Below, piece after piece: positions 9,301-15,235 of a stretch of DNA of 16,792 nt (its first letter is position 1; each line of letters starts with the position of its first letter). The DNA lies in the NCBI GenBank assembly GCA_963628765.1, contig CAVGFV010000116.1, positions 1-16,792 of the forward strand. The letters are read 5' to 3'. The notes beneath the pieces are model-generated. The model saw only the letters and a program-made list of their open reading frames with translations, was not told the origin of the DNA and ran no database searches. Position numbers and translations under genes: made by a program. This DNA comes from Succinimonas sp963628765. GTDB lineage: Bacteria > Pseudomonadota > Gammaproteobacteria > Enterobacterales > Succinivibrionaceae.

Positions 9301-10786
9301 TCTTTGGCAATCTTCCAGCCTGGCAAGTGAATTTCTCATCGGAAATTGGGGTGCCATTCGCTCTTAAAAGGCCAGGAACAGTGAAATAGAAACATTCAAT
9401 ACCAGGAAGATCAATGTTTCCTAAAAAGCCGTTTAATTCACGGGTAAGAACTATTCTGATAACACTTCCTGGAACTGGAATAAAGCATTTCTGAGGAGTG
9501 CTCTTAGGATTCTTGACTTGACTTAAAATACCTGGAGCCCAAACATCTTTGAGATCAATATTTTTTGCAGGATTTTCTTCTGTCCAAAGACGTTTGATAC
9601 CTTTAAAAGATAAACCATCATCATGTAAAAATCTAAACCAAATATTTTTATCAGCAGTCATTTTCACCTGAATTCCATGCTGAAGGAAATTATCAGGTTC
9701 TTCATAGTGATCTAAAAGTGCATTAACGCTTTGAGCGTTCTTAAGAAAGTTTCCTGAAATACCGCTATCAAGTTTTTTCTTAAAATACTTTTCTATCTTT
9801 GTATAAACTGTATTTTTAAGTGTTGGAATTTCATCTACGGATGACCAAAGAGCTGGTATGGTTAATGGAATCTCAAGCCAACTTACTTCATTTGAGCCAT
9901 TAAAATAAGCAGCAGCCCTCAAGATGCGAGAAATTTGTGTCCAGCGACGATCTGACACAAATGAAAACTTCTCCGAATCTGCATTACCATCATCGTTTGC
10001 TTTAGTGCTAATTTCATTACGAATATCAAGAAGGATATCTGCCACATCGCTTGAAAGATTAAGATGACGCAATTTTTTTAACCATTCCTGATACTCAGGA
10101 TCCGTGATTGCTTCTTTAAATTCTTGTGCAGCATCTAAAGATTCATCCGAATCTTTACTTAATAGTGCTTTAAAATTATCTTTTCCTGTTACAGGATTGA
10201 CAGGGATTCTGATTAAAAATCTATCATAAAGCGCATCAAGACCATCTTCGGAATTAGGAACTTCGTTCGCCGCAGCAATTAATACTTTTAAAGGTACAGT
10301 TATAGAAGACCCACCGTTATAAAAACGACGTTCGTTCATAACTGTAAGAAGAGTATTTAAAACAGCTGGGCTTGATTTCCAAATTTCATCAAGAAAAGCA
10401 AAATCAGCGTCCGCAAGATAACCTGAAAGTTTACGCTCGTAGCGATCATTTTTTAATTCAGAAAGTGAAATTGGACCAAAAAGTTCTTCTGGAGTACAAA
10501 AACGATGCATCAGGTGTTCAAAAAAGCGCCCTTTGGCAAAAATACCAGCTAGTTTTCTAGAAAGTAAGCTTTTGGCGGTTCCCGGAGGACCATACAAAAA
10601 TATATTTTGGCCAGCAAGAGCAGCAAGAACCGCAAGACGCACGATATCATTTCTGCCTATTAATCCTGAATCAATCTTTTCTATAAGAGAACGGATACGA
10701 GAAGCTAATGGAGGTAACTTACTATCTATTCTTGAAGACACATCATTATTTTTATCATCTTTTTTAAGTTCATCGTTACCCATCAT
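6299..10786 (-). CDS. ravA: Giant RavA: MoxR AAA+ ATPase with ~1,150-residue extension
   Basis: The product (1,495 aa) begins with a clear RavA-type MoxR AAA+ module: Walker A GPPGTAKS (66-73), Walker B AFLDE (130-134), sensor-1 Asn174 in AAANE, and LYDRFLIR with Arg189, plus FVSDRRW near 280. E. coli RavA is 498 aa and binds lysine decarboxylase through its LARA domain. Here residues ~335-860 look folded (mixed hydrophobic/polar, many aromatics) but I do not recognise the family. Residues ~865-1495 are a low-complexity Lys/Glu/Asp/Asn/Ser tail, probably disordered, with islands: DLSDLH (898), NLSDVH (1094), a basic-aromatic FGIKKFFKG (~1132), GSLPPGLL (1383) and a helical-looking end around LEERMRRESLAQ and IDIRDLLKNHEANFG. 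The frame is open throughout, so the fusion is not a collapsed frameshift. AGGAAG lies 5 bp from ATG1 and 8 bp from the adjacent second ATG. viaA follows with an 11-bp overlap. No convincing promoter was found upstream. Confidence 0.88.
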   Translation of the reverse strand: MMGNDELKKDDKNNDVSSRIDSKLPPLASRIRSLIEKIDSGLIGRNDIVRLAVLAALAGQNIFLYGPPGTAKSLLSRKLAGIFAKGRFFEHLMHRFCTPEELFGPISLSELKNDRYERKLSGYLADADFAFLDEIWKSSPAVLNTLLTVMNERRFYNGGSSITVPLKVLIAAANEVPNSEDGLDALYDRFLIRIPVNPVTGKDNFKALLSKDSDESLDAAQEFKEAITDPEYQEWLKKLRHLNLSSDVADILLDIRNEISTKANDDGNADSEKFSFVSDRRWTQISRILRAAAYFNGSNEVSWLEIPLTIPALWSSVDEIPTLKNTVYTKIEKYFKKKLDSGISGNFLKNAQSVNALLDHYEEPDNFLQHGIQVKMTADKNIWFRFLHDDGLSFKGIKRLWTEENPAKNIDLKDVWAPGILSQVKNPKSTPQKCFIPVPGSVIRIVLTRELNGFLGNIDLPGIECFYFTVPGLLRANGTPISDEKFTCQAGRLPKIMQLYLKECMEPEVELYARIKELPQHMGLDGQLSVTVRINFEGIFSEYYIRPDSAYRDSDKMVSIKAVPMDLSAHTQYGQFMHESGYKLYESQTENRDTVLISLPEKTPLPEKGEVLNYWNRFTGSEFAWCEIESYRRWFSHMVEELDLRNTREISCSIMPDGLGKTILVHNGLSCFSDESSRIQNRDLLATELAPEIQMRLQGIDEDRCLLLVSALTGPDLTSTWLCYSNLVSGKPSDSRDALFNVCGHVEGAKKPDGSYRVLLDTDEGYLETLMSKNTADVLATFEKDIKHLSELMDENGKFASGVKEELEKTIAKINCHIFLTSQDKTELTALVVNAYDPYVNECSHALDYKAKLKLIWDKYLNVKAPIPEHSKAPKKDVHSETSKDAEKLKDSQVKATDLSDLHPVLVSDKEDQKENKSAQLISFAEEQKEKSLKEEQKTQEKKLTDVSVHKDVNVKTSDKETPLKQNTQAEKETKTSLDAKELQNKEIEASIKAKADADVKKDAPISTKPKVEVPKATDQSVKVEEKALEKSAPTVEKKAEVATEKKTLEADLSHNAIQDGLNAEKVVDALENANAKAAELFELKRDIKVDTTNLSDVHKDVEDITSKHHERKNASWLRGDTDSSSEKKSSWSFGIKKFFKGSSKNDDNANSKNAELSSDPHYGYSVNDDSETQIHNETKNVNQDTNAVNKAVEKDSFSSNKETNTVNVGQDLKKADNLGDKNNETKVSPKINLEEDLILDRDALYSGKASNVEVSKEMGRKFSNLLNEGTVNKPQEEKVEKPSNIENKNRDEKPTLSQIQDSDNGNSTGLPKLGDKAPLSKEEAKPETPNVTSEDSQSIASNLGKPSISDFAAPEEAAKANKPLEKTPEKPAPEAKPDFMTGSLPPGLLAHLKNKNANEKKISPSESRNPLISESKADDTKKVVEENKPMASEETLEERMRRESLAQHKKEEPKHIDIRDLLKNHEANFGMNMKPKFSEHSEDNVVELSPKSDK

Positions 10787-11056
10787 TACAGCTTCCTATT
10801 TATTCAGCGTGCTTTGCAAAAGCAAGACATCGACACAGAACCGACTTTTACAGCTATAATTTTTAACAAAATAATTAAAAAAAGATGTTCCTTTTATCTC
10901 GTTATTGAAAACATTTAATGACATGTATTCAATTTTTAAAAAATTCTTGAGTCTAGAATAATATTTAAAAGCAACTTTTAATAAAAATTAAATCCTATTT
11001 TAAACGAATATAAAACTGGAAATTGCTTATTTTAGAATTTAAGAAGATAACTTGAA
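10787..11056. other. AT-rich spacer upstream of ravA
   Basis: No gene is supported in this 270-bp stretch. It should contain the ravA promoter on the minus strand, but I see no -35/-10 pair with good spacing. A 6-3-6 perfect inverted repeat, TGCTTT-GCA-AAAGCA, lies at 10810-10824, in the presumed ravA leader, and could be an operator or an RNA hairpin. The part next to the tRNA (10930-11050) is almost pure A/T and has no GC-rich terminator hairpin for the tRNA. Confidence 0.5.
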
Positions 11057-11146
11057 TGGCGGACAGGCAGAGATTCGAACTCTGGAACGGGGAGACCCGT
11101 TGCCGGTTTTCAAGACCGGTGCATTCAACCGCTCTGCCACCTGTCC
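11057..11146 (-). tRNA. tRNA-Ser(UGA), copy 1
   Basis: The minus strand folds into a class II tRNA of 90 nt: acceptor GGACAGG/CCTGTCC, discriminator G and encoded CCA, anticodon stem CCGGT/ACCGG around loop CTTGAAA (anticodon TGA, reading UCN serine codons), a long variable arm (CAACGGGTCTCCCCGTTC) and T-loop TTCGAAT. It is identical in sequence to the copy at 11455-11544. Confidence 0.96.
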
Positions 11147-11454
11147 GCGTTGTGATGTGTGCATTATACATAATAATTTTGGGTTGTAAACAAAAATTTG
11201 AAATTTTCTGCTTTTATCTTAAAAAATTAGCAAAAACACTTATATTTTGGGGGTATGACAAGAGAACTATATTAATTTTTTGGGGAAAATAAGCAAAAGA
11301 GTTTTATCTGCCCTCAAAAATCAAATTATTTAGTTTGGGAGTTTTATCAGTTATAAAAACTACTAGATTTAATAAAGAAAACAACAATTCAACTTAAAAC
11401 AAGCTGTAAATAAAACAACTGGGGAGTTACGATTTGGAAATGAGAGTTTTTGAA
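11147..11454. other. Spacer between the duplicated tRNA-Ser genes
   Basis: This 308-bp AT-rich spacer contains the promoter of tRNA copy 1 at its left end and nothing else I can support. There is no open frame with a ribosome-binding site. A 10-bp direct repeat, GAGTTTTATC, occurs twice (about 11299 and 11339). No GC-rich terminator is visible for tRNA copy 2, so read-through into copy 1 is possible. Confidence 0.5.
11163..11190 (-). promoter_or_regulatory. Promoter of tRNA-Ser(UGA) copy 1
   Basis: On the minus strand TTTACA (11190-11185) and TATAAT (11168-11163) are 16 bp apart, with the mature tRNA starting 16 bp after the -10. The -35, -10, spacing and the following CACACATC are shared with the second copy, which shows that promoter and gene were duplicated together. 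Confidence 0.8.
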
Positions 11455-11544
11455 TGGCGGACAGGCAGAGATTCGAACTCTGGAACGGGGAGACCCGTTG
11501 CCGGTTTTCAAGACCGGTGCATTCAACCGCTCTGCCACCTGTCC
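11455..11544 (-). tRNA. tRNA-Ser(UGA), copy 2
   Basis: This 90-nt class II serine tRNA has anticodon TGA, acceptor GGACAGG/CCTGTCC, discriminator G and encoded CCA, and it is base-for-base the same as the copy at 11057-11146. The two are in the same orientation, 308 bp apart, each with its own promoter. The flanking sequences diverge except for the promoter. Confidence 0.96.
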
Positions 11545-11560
11545 GCATTTTGATGTGTGT

Positions 11561-11588
11561 ATTATAAGTGTTTTTGGATGTTTGTAAA
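11561..11588 (-). promoter_or_regulatory. Promoter of tRNA-Ser(UGA) copy 2
   Basis: TTTACA (11588-11583) and TATAAT (11566-11561) on the minus strand are separated by 16 bp, the same elements and spacing as in copy 1. The spacer itself differs between the two copies, so the -35 and -10 appear to be kept by selection. Confidence 0.8.
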
Positions 11589-11703
11589 CAAAAAAATAAA
11601 GATTTTTCCAATTTTTTTAGAAATTTTCTGTTTTTTTTAGAAAAATCCTTACTTTTGTTCTTTTTTCAAGCAAGATTTTCGGCTTATAAGGCTCAATAGA
11701 GCT

Positions 11704-12912
11704 CTAACTATTAGCTTTTTGCTTCTCAGAATGAATTAGATACAATCTTGATCCCCAAAAGCTACCTAAAGCCAAAATACCGCAAATGCAAATTGTTATA
11801 GCAAGTGGAATAGCATCTTCTGCTGGATATAAATTTAATAAGAACCCAGCAAGAGCACCACCACCAAATCTTAAAGCACCCATGGCTGCTGAGGCAGTGC
11901 CCGATTTTTCTGGAAATAACCCCAAAATATAGGTAGTAGTATTTGATCCAACTATTCCTACAACACTAACGAACATTACTATTGGAATTACAATACTAAA
12001 AACATTGGAAAAATGCATACAAGCACTTATTAAAAGGGTAACTCCCCCTATTGCGCTAAATATCAATGCCCCAAGAAGAGTTTTCAAGAGTCCAAACTTC
12101 TTTACTAAAATGGTATTAAATGCAGTAAAGCAAAAAATACACAACACGTTCATTCCAAACAAAACGCCGTAAAGTTGCGGAGATACCCCAAAATATGTGA
12201 TGTATACAAAAGGAGAACCTGCAATGAAAGCAAATAAACCTGCACCATTTAGGGTCTGAGCAATTAAAGCGCCCAATGATTTCGCTGAAGTACAAACTAC
12301 AAAATAGTTCTTCAAGATGGCTTTAGGTTTTATCGATTGCCTATTTTCAAAATTAAGAGTTTCTTTAAGACCAAAAGATACCGAAAGAAATGTTCCTAAA
12401 CCAAACACTAACAAAAATACAAACACCAAACGCCAACCATATGGCACAATAATTCCACCTAGTGACGGTGCCACTAATGGCGCAACATTTATGGTTAACA
12501 TGGTAATAGTAACGGCCTTCACAAACTGATAGCCATCAAAGAGATCTCTTAGGATCGCATTGATAAGAACAGTTCCTGCTGAAGCCCCAAGTGCTTGAAT
12601 AAGGCGGAGTAATAAAAAATATTCAAATTTAGTTACGAAGATTTCGCCAATGGAAGAAAGTATAAAGACAATAATACCAATCTCGAGAGTGATCTTTCTT
12701 CCATAGGCATCAGCGAGTGGTCCATAAATTAATTGCCCTACTCCCATTCCTGCAAAAAATATACTTACAGTAAGTTGAAGGGACGGCACGCTCACAGACA
12801 TATCATTTGCAATAAGTGGTACAGCCGGCAAATATAAATCTGTAGAGAATGGACCAATCCCACAGATTAAACAGAGAATGATTATTATCTTTATAAATTC
12901 TCTTTGTGGCAT
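11704..12912 (-). CDS. Bcr/CflA-family MFS drug-efflux permease
   Basis: The product (402 aa) is a proton-driven major facilitator with about 12 membrane segments, the usual length for the Bcr/CflA (DHA1) subfamily. Diagnostic features are FSTDLYLPAVP in the first membrane segment (22-32), motif A as YGPLADAYGRK (63-73), RLIQALGASAG in segment 4, and the motif-C-like stretch APLVAPSLGG. Members export bicyclomycin, chloramphenicol, sulfonamides or, in some cases, cysteine and related compounds; the substrate cannot be read here. GGAG lies 8 bp before the ATG. The gene stands alone on the minus strand. The upstream region holds a CRP-like site and a perfect palindrome, so expression may respond to catabolite state and to a local regulator. 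No terminator hairpin is seen downstream. Confidence 0.88.
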   Translation of the reverse strand: MPQREFIKIIIILCLICGIGPFSTDLYLPAVPLIANDMSVSVPSLQLTVSIFFAGMGVGQLIYGPLADAYGRKITLEIGIIVFILSSIGEIFVTKFEYFLLLRLIQALGASAGTVLINAILRDLFDGYQFVKAVTITMLTINVAPLVAPSLGGIIVPYGWRLVFVFLLVFGLGTFLSVSFGLKETLNFENRQSIKPKAILKNYFVVCTSAKSLGALIAQTLNGAGLFAFIAGSPFVYITYFGVSPQLYGVLFGMNVLCIFCFTAFNTILVKKFGLLKTLLGALIFSAIGGVTLLISACMHFSNVFSIVIPIVMFVSVVGIVGSNTTTYILGLFPEKSGTASAAMGALRFGGGALAGFLLNLYPAEDAIPLAITICICGILALGSFWGSRLYLIHSEKQKANS

Positions 12913-12978
12913 ACCCCAATCTCCAAAACAAAACTCAATTTTAAAAAGGAAAAGATTGTGCGAATTCTACAACAAAAA

Positions 12979-13000
12979 AAATGTGATTTACATCAAATTA
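12979..13000. promoter_or_regulatory. CRP-like (possibly FNR-overlapping) operator
   Basis: Over 22 bp the site matches the CRP consensus at 18 positions: TGTGAT at 12982-12987 and ATCAAA at 12992-12997, with AAA before and TT after. The core GTGAT-N4-ATCAA is also one base away from the FNR box TTGAT-N4-ATCAA. Its centre (12989/12990) would lie near -41 relative to a weak minus-strand -10 CACAAT (12960-12955), the classic class II activator position for the efflux gene. A rival -10 TAGAAT (12969-12964) would put the site over the -35 instead. Confidence 0.55.
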
Positions 13001-13004
13001 AATC

Positions 13005-13021
13005 CTAATTGTAACAATTAG
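13005..13021. repeat. Perfect 8-1-8 palindrome, candidate operator
   Basis: CTAATTGT (13005-13012), a single A, then ACAATTAG (13014-13021) form an uninterrupted inverted repeat. It lies 5 bp from the CRP-like site and about 95 bp upstream of the efflux start codon. The size and symmetry fit a dimeric repressor of TetR, MarR or LysR type, but no such regulator is encoded in the window. Confidence 0.5.
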
Positions 13022-13064
13022 AAACATTTCCCTTAAATTCCTATCTCGAAACACTCTGCTATCC

Positions 13065-13079
13065 CAAGGCAATGCCTTG
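13065..13079. repeat. 6-3-6 inverted repeat upstream of the cmk promoter
   Basis: CAAGGC-AAT-GCCTTG is a perfect inverted repeat just upstream of the cmk -35. It could be an operator or, if transcribed, a short hairpin; no T run follows, so it is not a terminator. Confidence 0.35.
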
Positions 13080-13098
13080 CAAATCGCAAAAAATATGT

Positions 13099-13127
13099 CT
13101 GATATTTATAAAACAAAATGCTAAAAT
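13099..13127 (+). promoter_or_regulatory. Extended -10 promoter for cmk
   Basis: CTGATA (13099-13104) and TAAAAT (13122-13127) are 17 bp apart, and TG at 13119-13120 gives an extended -10 (TGCTAAAAT). The start site would be near 13134, leaving a leader of about 170 nt before cmk. Confidence 0.55.
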
Positions 13128-13158
13128 TTCTTCTATATAAAGTGTTATGGATGCTTTA

Positions 13159-13180
13159 AAAACGGTGCTTACTGTTTTTT
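13159..13180 (+). terminator. Terminator-like hairpin in the cmk leader
   Basis: AAAACGGT (13159-13166) pairs with ACTGTTTT (13171-13178) around a 4-base loop (one G-U pair), and six T end the element (13175-13180). It lies about 25 nt after the proposed start site and about 125 nt before cmk, the position of an attenuator. A 12-codon frame MDALKTVLTVF (13147-13182) covers it exactly. The stem is AT-rich and weak, so function is uncertain. Confidence 0.35.
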
Positions 13181-13306
13181 AGTTAGAGCTTAAGATGGAG
13201 CCTCATTTCACTAGTAATAATCTATCACTCTCTTTTTTGTCATTTGCAAAAAACAACTAGTGATAAATTCTCATTATTTTTCACACTTATCAATTAGGAG
13301 TTGTAT

Positions 13307-13996
13307 ATGCCATTTATACCGGTAATTGCAGTAGATGGACCTGGTGGCGCAGGCAAAGGAGAATTATGCTTAAGATTAAGCAAAAAATATAATTTTTCTA
13401 TCCTTGATTCAGGAGCTATCTACCGTGTTCTTGCTTATGCAGCTCTAAAAAAAGGTATTGCTTTAACTGACGAAGACAAGTTAGCAGAACTTGGATTAAA
13501 TCTAAATCTTGAATTCGTTCCAACAAGTACAGGGGTACAAGTACATTTAGATAAAGAAGATGTATCTCTAGGAATTAGAAACGAAGAAACTGGCGGTGCC
13601 GCTTCAAAAGTTGCAGTACTACCAAAAATAAGAGCTGCTTTGTTAGAACGCCAAAAAGCATTTAGACACCCCCCTGGACTTGTAGCCGATGGCCGAGACA
13701 TGGGGACGGTAGTCTTTCCAGATGCTGTTGCCAAAATATTCCTTGATGCAAGCGCAGAGGAACGTGCAAAAAGAAGAGTAAAACAGCTTGAATCTAAAGG
13801 GAAAGTAGCAAATTACGAACAGATTCTTCAAGAAATTCAAGAACGTGATAACAGAGATCGTAATAGAAAAACAGCTCCTTTAAAGCCTGCCTCTGATGCA
13901 CTAGTTCTCGATTCTACTTTCCTCTCAATTGAAGAAGTCGTAAATAAGGCACAAGATTTTGTCGAGTCTAAGATGAAAACTCTTAAGGCTAAGTAG
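13307..13996 (+). CDS. cmk: Cytidylate kinase
   Basis: The product (229 aa; E. coli 227) transfers phosphate from ATP to CMP or dCMP in cytoplasmic pyrimidine salvage and nucleotide balance. The P-loop is GPGGAGKG (11-18), DSGAIYR (34-40) and DGRDMGTVVFPDA (from 128) form the CMP site, and RDNRDRNR (180-187) is the Arg-rich lid; all family residues appear intact. I chose ATG 13307 because TAGGAG sits 6 bp upstream; the in-frame TTG at 13301 would abut that site. In E. coli cmk precedes rpsA; here a strong hairpin and a convergent gene follow, so cmk is monocistronic. Confidence 0.96.
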   Translation: MPFIPVIAVDGPGGAGKGELCLRLSKKYNFSILDSGAIYRVLAYAALKKGIALTDEDKLAELGLNLNLEFVPTSTGVQVHLDKEDVSLGIRNEETGGAASKVAVLPKIRAALLERQKAFRHPPGLVADGRDMGTVVFPDAVAKIFLDASAEERAKRRVKQLESKGKVANYEQILQEIQERDNRDRNRKTAPLKPASDALVLDSTFLSIEEVVNKAQDFVESKMKTLKAK

Positions 13997-14012
13997 ATTC
14001 TTTTGTCAGTCA

Positions 14013-14045
14013 AAACAGCACTCAGTTTTCTGCTGAGTGCTGTTT
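14013..14045. terminator. Bidirectional terminator between cmk and the secreted-protein gene
   Basis: AAACAGCACTCAG (14013-14025) and CTGAGTGCTGTTT (14033-14045) form a perfect 13-bp stem with a 7-base loop. The T tracts are short on either strand (three to four), but the stem is very stable and it sits between two convergent stops. Confidence 0.8.
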
Positions 14046-14055
14046 CAAAGCTAAC

Positions 14056-14514
14056 TTATTTTTTGATTATATTGGTATGAATAAACTTTAATGCTACATG
14101 CTTCCCCTCATCACTACTATATACAGCGCTCGCTACAGAAACCACATCATCATTTTTGAAAAAAATCATACTTAAACTATTTGGGCACGCAAGCTCATAA
14201 TATTCAGATTTCTTTTCTTGAACAACATTGCATTTAAGTCGTTCTATTGTATCTTTTGCAACGATATCAATAGCATCAGGGATATCACCATCTTGATAAA
14301 CTTCTGCAGAGGTTATTTTGATATCAAGATCATTATTAGCATACATGACCTCATTATGCACCTTCATATCAAGAGACTTAGCTGTATTAAAAACCCATCC
14401 CTCTGGTAATTGGGGATTAGAATCATTTTTTGTTTTAGCATCGTCTGCTAACGATACATAAGAAAAAGTCATGCCTAAAAGCATTAAGGCCACAGGAAAA
14501 ACGCGTGATAACAT
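14056..14514 (-). CDS. Small secreted protein of unknown function
   Basis: The product (152 aa) begins with a clear Sec signal peptide: basic residue 4, a hydrophobic core (about 5-20) and a likely cleavage site VSLA-DDA after Ala23. The mature ~129 residues are polar and acidic, with two cysteines (95 and 110) spaced for an intramolecular disulfide in the periplasm. The alternating hydrophobic pattern from residue 62 onward (DIKITSAEVY, MIFFKNDDVVSVASAVY, KHVALKFIHT) suggests a small beta-rich fold. I do not recognise the family. The gene has its own promoter-like sequence and is convergent to cmk; a weak AGG lies 10 bp before the ATG. Nothing nearby indicates its role. Confidence 0.75.
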   Translation of the reverse strand: MLSRVFPVALMLLGMTFSYVSLADDAKTKNDSNPQLPEGWVFNTAKSLDMKVHNEVMYANNDLDIKITSAEVYQDGDIPDAIDIVAKDTIERLKCNVVQEKKSEYYELACPNSLSMIFFKNDDVVSVASAVYSSDEGKHVALKFIHTNIIKK

Positions 14515-14547
14515 TAATAAATAACCTAAAATTCAAAAATTGCACTA

Positions 14548-14575
14548 ATTATAACTCACAAAACCAAGCCTTGAA
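14548..14575 (-). promoter_or_regulatory. Promoter-like sequence for the secreted-protein gene
   Basis: On the minus strand a perfect TATAAT (14553-14548) has a weak TTCAAG (14575-14570) 16 bp upstream. The start site would be near 14541, about 27 nt before the ATG. Confidence 0.5.
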
Positions 14576-14612
14576 GCATGAATCTGCTTTTAGGGAAGTC
14601 TAGCAAACACAC

Positions 14613-14642
14613 TTTGCAGTTCTATGCAAAAATAAGTATAAT
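14613..14642 (+). promoter_or_regulatory. Promoter of tRNA-Ser(CGA)
   Basis: A perfect TATAAT at 14637-14642 is followed by the GC-rich discriminator GCGCCTCG, as is usual for stable-RNA promoters, and the tRNA begins 10 bp later. The best -35 is TTTGCA (14613-14618) with an 18-bp spacer, which is poor. TTTGCA and TGCAAA (14625-14630) form an inverted repeat spanning the -35 and the spacer. Confidence 0.65.
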
Positions 14643-14651
14643 GCGCCTCGT

Positions 14652-14739
14652 GGACAGGTGGCAGAGTGGTTAAATGCATCGGCCTCGAAAACCGACGGCG
14701 CGAAAGCGCTCATGAGTTCAAATCTCATCCTGTCCGCCA
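14652..14739 (+). tRNA. tRNA-Ser(CGA)
   Basis: This 88-nt class II serine tRNA has acceptor GGACAGG/CCTGTCC, discriminator G, encoded CCA, a long variable arm (GGCGCGAAAGCGCTC) and anticodon CGA in loop CTCGAAA, reading UCG. The acceptor stem is the same as in the tRNA-Ser(UGA) copies. The anticodon stem TCGGC/ACCGA pairs four of five positions; the pair closing the loop (31-39) is C-A. Confidence 0.95.
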
Positions 14740-14833
14740 CTCCAAGAAATCGATTTTTCTACCCTTTTTAAGACGCAATATTTATTCCAAATAGACGATT
14801 ATTGCACTTCTAAATTCTCACTAAGGCTAAACA

Positions 14834-15163
14834 ATGATATCAGTTAATGGCAAACAACTTGAGACAGATGATCGTGGTTATTTAAAAAATCCTGCTGAAT
14901 GGAATATGGACGTTGCCAAATACATTGCAAACGATCTTAATTTAGAACTTACCCCTGAGCGTCTAGAAGTAGTCCTTTTTGTAAGAAAATTTTATGACAC
15001 ATATGGGACATCCCCTGCTATAAGGGCTTTAGTCAAGGCTATGGAAAAAGAATATGGACCAGAAAAGGGATCTAGTCGTTATCTATATAAGCTTTTCCCT
15101 GATGGCCCAGCATTGATTGCTACTAAAATTGCAGGACTTCCGAAACCTGTAAAGTGTATCTAG
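14834..15163 (+). CDS. tusE: TusE sulfurtransferase, DsrC family
   Basis: The product (109 aa, the same length as E. coli TusE) is the last sulfur carrier of the Tus relay: it takes persulfide sulfur from TusBCD and presents it to MnmA for 2-thiolation of U34 in tRNAs for Lys, Glu and Gln. The catalytic cysteine is the penultimate residue, Cys108, in the invariant end GLPKPVKCI. Other family blocks are GYLKNPAEWN, VRKFYDTYGTSPAIRALVKAM and GSSRYLYKLFPDGPA. Lack of the second conserved Cys of dissimilatory DsrC marks it as TusE. AAGG lies 7 bp before ATG 14834. It follows tRNA-Ser(CGA) by 94 bp without a strong terminator between, so co-transcription is possible. Confidence 0.96.
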   Translation: MISVNGKQLETDDRGYLKNPAEWNMDVAKYIANDLNLELTPERLEVVLFVRKFYDTYGTSPAIRALVKAMEKEYGPEKGSSRYLYKLFPDGPALIATKIAGLPKPVKCI

Positions 15164-15184
15164 CATTCGTCAAAAACAAATCTA

Positions 15185-15215
15185 AGATTTACCGCCTTGA
15201 AATAACGGTAAATCT
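15185..15215. terminator. Bidirectional terminator between tusE and clcA
   Basis: AGATTTACCG (15185-15194) and CGGTAAATCT (15206-15215) form a perfect 10-bp stem with an 11-base loop, followed by CATTTTCTCTT on the plus strand. It sits 21 bp from each of the two convergent stop codons. The minus-strand T tract is displaced by about 8 bases. Confidence 0.75.
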
Positions 15216-15235
15216 CATTTTCTCTTAGAAACAAG

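Larger units (their letters stand above)
12913..13306. other. Divergent regulatory region between efflux gene and cmk
   Basis: This 394-bp region has no gene of ordinary length. From left to right it holds the efflux-gene leader, a CRP-like site (12979-13000), a perfect 17-bp palindrome (13005-13021), a second 15-bp inverted repeat (13065-13079), an extended -10 promoter for cmk (13099-13127) and a structured ~170-nt cmk leader with two very short reading frames (13147-13182 and 13195-13260). Confidence 0.6.

Noticed and set aside
11056..11292. Open frame of 78 codons on the plus strand
   Set aside because: It reads antisense through tRNA-Ser(UGA) copy 1 and its promoter, with no ribosome-binding site.
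11369..11611. Open frame of 80 codons on the minus strand
   Set aside because: It runs through tRNA-Ser(UGA) copy 2; the 'protein' is the tRNA read as codons.
14743..14775. Possible terminator after tRNA-Ser(CGA)
   Set aside because: The stem AGAAA/TTTCT is five AT-rich pairs and the T run is separated from it; not convincing.
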